Shown one piece after another: positions 50,102-53,799 of a DNA stretch of 53,799 nucleotides (the first letter of the stretch is position 1; every line of letters starts with the position of its first letter). The notes under the pieces were generated by a model that was given only the letters and a program-made list of their open reading frames with translations, was not told the origin of the DNA and did no database searches. This DNA is from Candidatus Palauibacter poriticola (lineage in GTDB: Bacteria > Gemmatimonadota > Gemmatimonadetes > Palauibacterales > Palauibacteraceae). The stretch is taken from positions 1 to 53,799 of the forward strand of contig JAAXHJ010000065.1 of assembly GCA_012270965.1 (NCBI GenBank), given 5' to 3'. The position numbers and the translations under genes were made by a program.

Positions 50102-51772
50102 TCAAGGCCGCCGCAGGGGACGGCCGGCGAGTTCGCCGGTCACCTCGTCGTCGCGGATCGCGAAGCGGCCGTTGACGAGCAGGTGCGCGACCCCCTCGGA
50201 CAACTGATGCGGATCGTCGTACGTCGCCCGGTCCGTGAACCGCTCCGGGTCGATCACCGCGATGTCGGCGACGAGCCCCTCCCGGATGTAGCCGCGGTCG
50301 TCCAGCCGCAGGAAGTCCGCGGCGAGGCCCGACATACTCCGAATCGCGAAGGGGAGTCCGATCGCGCCGTCCCTGTCCACGAAGTCCCTGATCTTCTTGG
50401 GGAAACCCCCGTACACGCGAGGATGCACGATCTCCGCGCCCGGCGCGGGCGTGGCCCCGTCCGTGCACGTCATCATCCACGGCATCGTCGCGAGGTAGCG
50501 CGTGTTCTCGACGTCGTAGAGATCGCGGTTCATCACCCACGGGTTCGACTCGGACATGATCTCCCGCACCGCCTCGGGGACGGGCAGCCCGCGCTCTGCC
50601 GCCACGTCGGCCAGCGTCTTGCCGTTGAACTCGGGCCTCGCGTCGGCGAACACGATCTTCTCCGGCCCGCCGCGGATGTCGAGCATCTCCATCGTCTGCA
50701 CATCGAGGATCCGTGCCGTGTCGGGATGCTGGAAGCGGCGCACCATCTGCTCCGGTCCGCCGGCCTGCGCCCAGCGCGGGATCGTGTAGGCTCGCAGGCT
50801 CGACATCGTGGACGTGTAGACGTGCTGCGCGCCCGCCACCTCGAGGCCCTCCGCCCGCGCCGAATCGATGATTGCCGCGCCTTCCGAGGCCCGTCCGTAC
50901 AACGCCGCCCCCTGTGCGTTGAAGTGGCTGAAGATGGTGCGGAGGCCCGATTCGGCCCCGATGTGGATCGCCTCCCGGATCGATTCGTGGTAGCCGATCC
51001 CCTGGTAGGCCGCGCCGAGATCCCGGTCGTGCGTATCGTAGACCGGGGCGTGCTCGCCGCCGATCAGGTACTCCGCCGCCACCCGGCCGAGTTCGATGAC
51101 CTCGTCGGCCTCCGCATAGTAGCCGGGCGTATAGAAGAGACCGGTGGAGAGCCCGAAGGCGCCGTCCTCCATCCCCCCCCGGACGAGCGCCTTCATCTCG
51201 TCGAGTTCTCCCGCGGTCGGGTCGCGGTCGTCCATGCCCATGACGGCCGCGCGGACCGAACCGTGTCCAATGTAGGAGATGAGGTTCTTTCCGATGCCGG
51301 CGTCCTCGAGGTCCGCGTACAGGGCCGCGAGATCGGTGCTGCTCGCGCCGTCCACGCCGATGACGCCGGTCGTGATCCCCTGGGTGAGGAACTCGACCGC
51401 CGCGAGCCCGTACGCCTCGCCGACGCTGATGACGCTGATGTGGCTGTGCATGTCGATGAAGCCGGGCGTGAGCAGCAAGCCGTCGAGCGCGATGGTGTCC
51501 CGCAGCGCGACCCCCGTAGCCGAGGCATCGCCGACGAAGGTGATCCGGTCACCCTCCACCGCCACATCGGCCACGAACGACGGTTCGCCCGACCCGTCGA
51601 TGACCGTCGCCCCCGTGAACAGCACGCTTGTCGAGACGACCTCCGCCTCCGCTTCGGGGGAGTCGCCCGGCGCGCAGGCCGCCGTCGCACCCGCCAGCGC
51701 CAGGCACGTTGCGGGGACCCTCCATCGCAGCGGGATCGCGGCCCGCATACTCTCAACGCGTTCGATGTTCAT
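50102..51772 (-). CDS. N-acyl-D-amino-acid deacylase (amidohydrolase), lipoprotein
   Basis: A 556-residue D-aminoacylase-like enzyme. ATG 51772 follows GGGGAG; a lipobox occurs at TAAC (Cys33). [27 protein letters not shown] (metal HxH) near residue 109, [19 protein letters not shown] (catalytic and metal positions), HDRDLG, SHFNAQG and the C-terminal [14 protein letters not shown] are all characteristic. It removes N-acyl groups from D-amino acids, probably from peptidoglycan or D-amino-acid-containing peptides. It is divergent from rph by 36 bp. Confidence 0.92.
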   Translation of the reverse strand: MNIERVESMRAAIPLRWRVPATCLALAGATAACAPGDSPEAEAEVVSTSVLFTGATVIDGSGEPSFVADVAVEGDRITFVGDASATGVALRDTIALDGLLLTPGFIDMHSHISVISVGEAYGLAAVEFLTQGITTGVIGVDGASSTDLAALYADLEDAGIGKNLISYIGHGSVRAAVMGMDDRDPTAGELDEMKALVRGGMEDGAFGLSTGLFYTPGYYAEADEVIELGRVAAEYLIGGEHAPVYDTHDRDLGAAYQGIGYHESIREAIHIGAESGLRTIFSHFNAQGAALYGRASEGAAIIDSARAEGLEVAGAQHVYTSTMSSLRAYTIPRWAQAGGPEQMVRRFQHPDTARILDVQTMEMLDIRGGPEKIVFADARPEFNGKTLADVAAERGLPVPEAVREIMSESNPWVMNRDLYDVENTRYLATMPWMMTCTDGATPAPGAEIVHPRVYGGFPKKIRDFVDRDGAIGLPFAIRSMSGLAADFLRLDDRGYIREGLVADIAVIDPERFTDRATYDDPHQLSEGVAHLLVNGRFAIRDDEVTGELAGRPLRRP

Positions 51773-51808
51773 CGCTTCTCCCCTTCGACCTTCGACCGAG
51801 GCTGCCCG

Positions 51809-52528
51809 ATGCCGGCACGTCCACACGGGCGCGCGCTGGACGCCCTGCGACCGACGACCCTGGAGACGGGAACGGCCCCCTTCGCCGAGGGATCGTGCAC
51901 GATCACGATGGGGATGACGCGCGTGCTTTGCACGGCCTCGGTCGAGGAGAGGATCCCGCCGTGGCGCGAGGGCCGGGGCGGCTGGGTGACGGGGGAGTAC
52001 GCCATGCTGCCCCGGGCCACGGCCGAGCGCATCCGCCGTGAGCGCCGTGGCGCGAGGGGTCGCACGCAGGAGATTCAGCGTCTCATTGGCCGCTCGCTGC
52101 GGGCGGCCGTCGATCTCAAGGCGCTCGGCGGGCGGACCGTGACGGTGGACTGCGACGTCCTCGTTGCCGACGGCGGCACCCGGACCGCCTCCATCACGGG
52201 GGCGTGCGTAGCGCTCGAGATGGCCTTCCAACGGCTGGTGGCGGACGGTGCGCTAAGCGCGGGCCCGCTCCGCCAATCGGTCGCCGCGATCAGCGCCGGG
52301 ATGGTGGACGGCGAGGCGAGGCTCGATTTGGAGTACGCGGAGGACGCCGCAGCTGATGTCGACTTCAACTTCGTCTACCTCGAGGACGGCCGCCTCGTCG
52401 AGGTACAGGGGACGGCGGAGGGTGCGCCCTTCACGCGCGCCGAACTCGACGAACTCCTCCGCCTGGGCGCGTCGGGAGCCGAAGCACTAATCCGAATGCA
52501 GGGGCTGGCCATCAGTCACCTCCGATGA
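51809..52528 (+). CDS. rph: Ribonuclease PH
   Basis: A 239-residue RNase PH, full length. ATG 51809 gives [20 protein letters not shown]. Landmarks: [56 protein letters not shown] (phosphate-binding Arg) and [19 protein letters not shown]. It trims the 3' ends of tRNA precursors with phosphate. Its TGA overlaps an ATG (52525) opening a 61-codon frame cut by the IS630 element; rph is often followed by rdgB, but that reading does not resemble RdgB. The tail beyond the TGA (52529-52690) is unassigned. Confidence 0.95.
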   Translation: MPARPHGRALDALRPTTLETGTAPFAEGSCTITMGMTRVLCTASVEERIPPWREGRGGWVTGEYAMLPRATAERIRRERRGARGRTQEIQRLIGRSLRAAVDLKALGGRTVTVDCDVLVADGGTRTASITGACVALEMAFQRLVADGALSAGPLRQSVAAISAGMVDGEARLDLEYAEDAAADVDFNFVYLEDGRLVEVQGTAEGAPFTRAELDELLRLGASGAEALIRMQGLAISHLR

Positions 52529-52690
52529 CGGCCAACACCCGAATCCTCGGCGGTTCCGGCTCCCGTGCCGCCACCCGAATTCGATGCGCCGACGGAGCCG
52601 ACGGAGCTGCTGTTCCAACACAAGACGAACGAAAGGCGGCCGCGACAGGTCACCCTTACGCTGGCCAATTGCGCTCCATTCGCCACAAAA

Positions 52691-53779
52691 CTAGTGTCCC
52701 GTATCGGTAATCCGTTCGCAGTAACTCTTGGGGGATTCCAGGATATCGTCCGCCGACTTCGTCCAGACGAAGGGCTTGGGATCCTCGTTGTAGACCTCCA
52801 GGTAGTCCTCGATGGCTTGCTTGAGTTCCCGGGTGCTTCGGTAGCTTCCGCGCCGTATCTGCTTGTTCGCGATCTCGGCGAACCAGCGTTCGACCTGGTT
52901 GAGCCATGACGCGCTGGTCGGGGTGAAGTGCAGGTGGAAGCGGGGGTGTCCGAGAAGCCACTTGTGGATCATCGCGGTCCTGTGGGTGCCGTAGTTGTCG
53001 AGGACCAGATGGACCTCCAGCTCCTTCGGCACCGCCTTCTCGACGACCGTGAGGAACTTCCCGAACTCCACGGACCGGTGGCGCGGATGGCATCTCCCGA
53101 CGACTTCGCCCGTGGCGATGTCGAGGGCGGCGAAGAGCGAAGTGGTGCCGTTGCGCTTGTAGTCGTGGGTCCGGCGGGCCGGGGTCCCCGGACGCAGCGG
53201 AAGCATCGGCCGGGCTCGGTCGGGCGCCCGGATCCGCGACTTCTCGTCCACGCAGAGCACCACCGCCCGCTCCGGCGGGGCCATGTACAGGCCGGCGACG
53301 TCGCGGACCTTCTCGGCGAAGAACGGATCGGTCGAGAGCTTGAAGGTCTCCGCGCGGTGCGGCTGCAGGCCGAAGGCCCGCCAGATCCGGTTCACCGTCG
53401 CGGAACTCATGCCGCACGCCTTCGCCATCGAGCGCGTGCTCCACTGCGCGGCGTCCCGCGGCATCGACTCCAGCGTCATCGTCACCACCCGTTCGACGTC
53501 CGCGTCGCCGACCTTGCGCGGGGCGCCCGGCCTCGGCTCGTCCAGAAGGCCGTCGCATCCCTTCCCGATGAACCGCCGGCGCCACTTGCCGACCGTCTCG
53601 CGCGTCGTGCCCAGCCGGGCCGCCACGCCCACGTCGCTCTCTCCCTCGGCCGACGCCAGCACGATCCGCGCGCGCATCGCAAGCGCCTGTCCGGTCGTGG
53701 GCCGCCGCGGCCAGCGTTCCAGCTCCTCCCGTTGTCCGTCGTCGACCTCCGGTACCGCCCGCGTGTGGTGATTCGCCAT
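52691..53779 (-). CDS. IS630-family transposase, intact
   Basis: A 362-residue transposase reading MANHHTRAVPEVDDGQREEL onward from ATG 53779. HTH helices: DVGVAARLGTTRETVGKWRR and AQWSTRSMAKACGMSSATVN. DDE triad: VVLCVDEKSRIR (Asp), EVHLVLDNYGTHRTAM (Asp) and [20 protein letters not shown] (Glu). It is complete and likely active. The stop TAG is made by the target TA (52692-52693) plus the neighbouring host C on the plus strand. It shares the domain layout and several motifs with the decayed IS630 copy at 34.7 kb but is clearly a different element. Confidence 0.95.
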   Translation of the reverse strand: MANHHTRAVPEVDDGQREELERWPRRPTTGQALAMRARIVLASAEGESDVGVAARLGTTRETVGKWRRRFIGKGCDGLLDEPRPGAPRKVGDADVERVVTMTLESMPRDAAQWSTRSMAKACGMSSATVNRIWRAFGLQPHRAETFKLSTDPFFAEKVRDVAGLYMAPPERAVVLCVDEKSRIRAPDRARPMLPLRPGTPARRTHDYKRNGTTSLFAALDIATGEVVGRCHPRHRSVEFGKFLTVVEKAVPKELEVHLVLDNYGTHRTAMIHKWLLGHPRFHLHFTPTSASWLNQVERWFAEIANKQIRRGSYRSTRELKQAIEDYLEVYNEDPKPFVWTKSADDILESPKSYCERITDTGH

Positions 53780-53799
53780 GGTGCCGCATTCTCCCGACG
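52692..53799. mobile_element. IS630-family element, right end beyond the window
   Basis: The inner end begins GTGTCCCGTATCGGTAATCC at 52694, flanked by TA (52692-52693). The element continues to the window edge at 53799 without a recognisable second terminal repeat, so the far end is outside. It interrupts the 3' flank of rph. Confidence 0.8.

Overview
The window is GC-rich and densely coded, with many secreted or lipid-anchored proteins: Tat or lipoprotein signals, beta-propellers, TPR proteins, amidohydrolases, and S9, S15 and beta-lactamase-fold hydrolases. With ATP-type PEP carboxykinase, PPK2, a SoxC/SoxD-like pair and a DUF305/LVIVD pair, this recalls Gemmatimonadota, possibly a marine or host-associated lineage. 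That placement is inference from gene content; there is no rRNA or other taxonomic marker, and I see no tRNA gene.

Layout. 0-5.1 kb: a three-gene, translationally coupled cassette (DUF1828-type protein, type III Res-like helicase-nuclease, nucleotidyltransferase), then an orphan HigA antitoxin read antisense to it. 5.2-9.6 kb: MBL-fold lipoprotein, Tat-exported epimerase-like protein, SoxC-like molybdoenzyme and SoxD-like cytochrome c. 9.7-14.3 kb: a decayed integrase-type transposase, then a probable type II restriction-modification pair (C5 methyltransferase and candidate endonuclease, convergent). A decayed ISL3-family element with an intact 8-bp target duplication sits exactly on their overlapping stop codons. 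14.3-24.9 kb: mainly housekeeping and secreted enzymes (PPK2, TPR lipoprotein, pckA, polysaccharide deacetylase, oligopeptidase B-like, serine hydrolase). Among them are a broken RHH-PIN toxin-antitoxin locus and a fusion of a nuclease-like domain lacking its expected catalytic residues to a GreA/GreB C-terminal domain. 25-32.5 kb: accessory island with cytochrome P450, phosphorothioate-type HNH endonuclease, intact VapBC, msrA, broken tyrosine integrase, MobC, truncated relaxase, HicB with a HicA stump, and a truncated nuclease remnant. 32.5-53.8 kb: propeller lipoprotein, decayed IS630-type element, amidohydrolases, AAA/DUF4143 ATPase, dicarboxylate symporter, solitary DNA methyltransferase, LVIVD/DUF305 pair, 6-bladed propeller, S15-type hydrolase, D-aminoacylase, rph, and an IS630 element running off the right edge.

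How it fits together. The core looks like a heterotroph exporting or anchoring hydrolases for peptides and amino-acid derivatives, with gluconeogenesis (pckA), dicarboxylate uptake and sulfite or thiosulfate oxidation. Around it lie restriction and toxin-antitoxin loci in every stage of decay. The most informative signals are junctions: the ISL3 insertion that spared both restriction-modification genes, two IS630 transposases whose stop codon comes from the TA target site, a triple-indel toxin-antitoxin locus, and a relaxase-HicA deletion fusion. Short tandem repeats of 12-23 bp recur, four of the arrays between 26.4 and 29.4 kb. No CRISPR array was seen.
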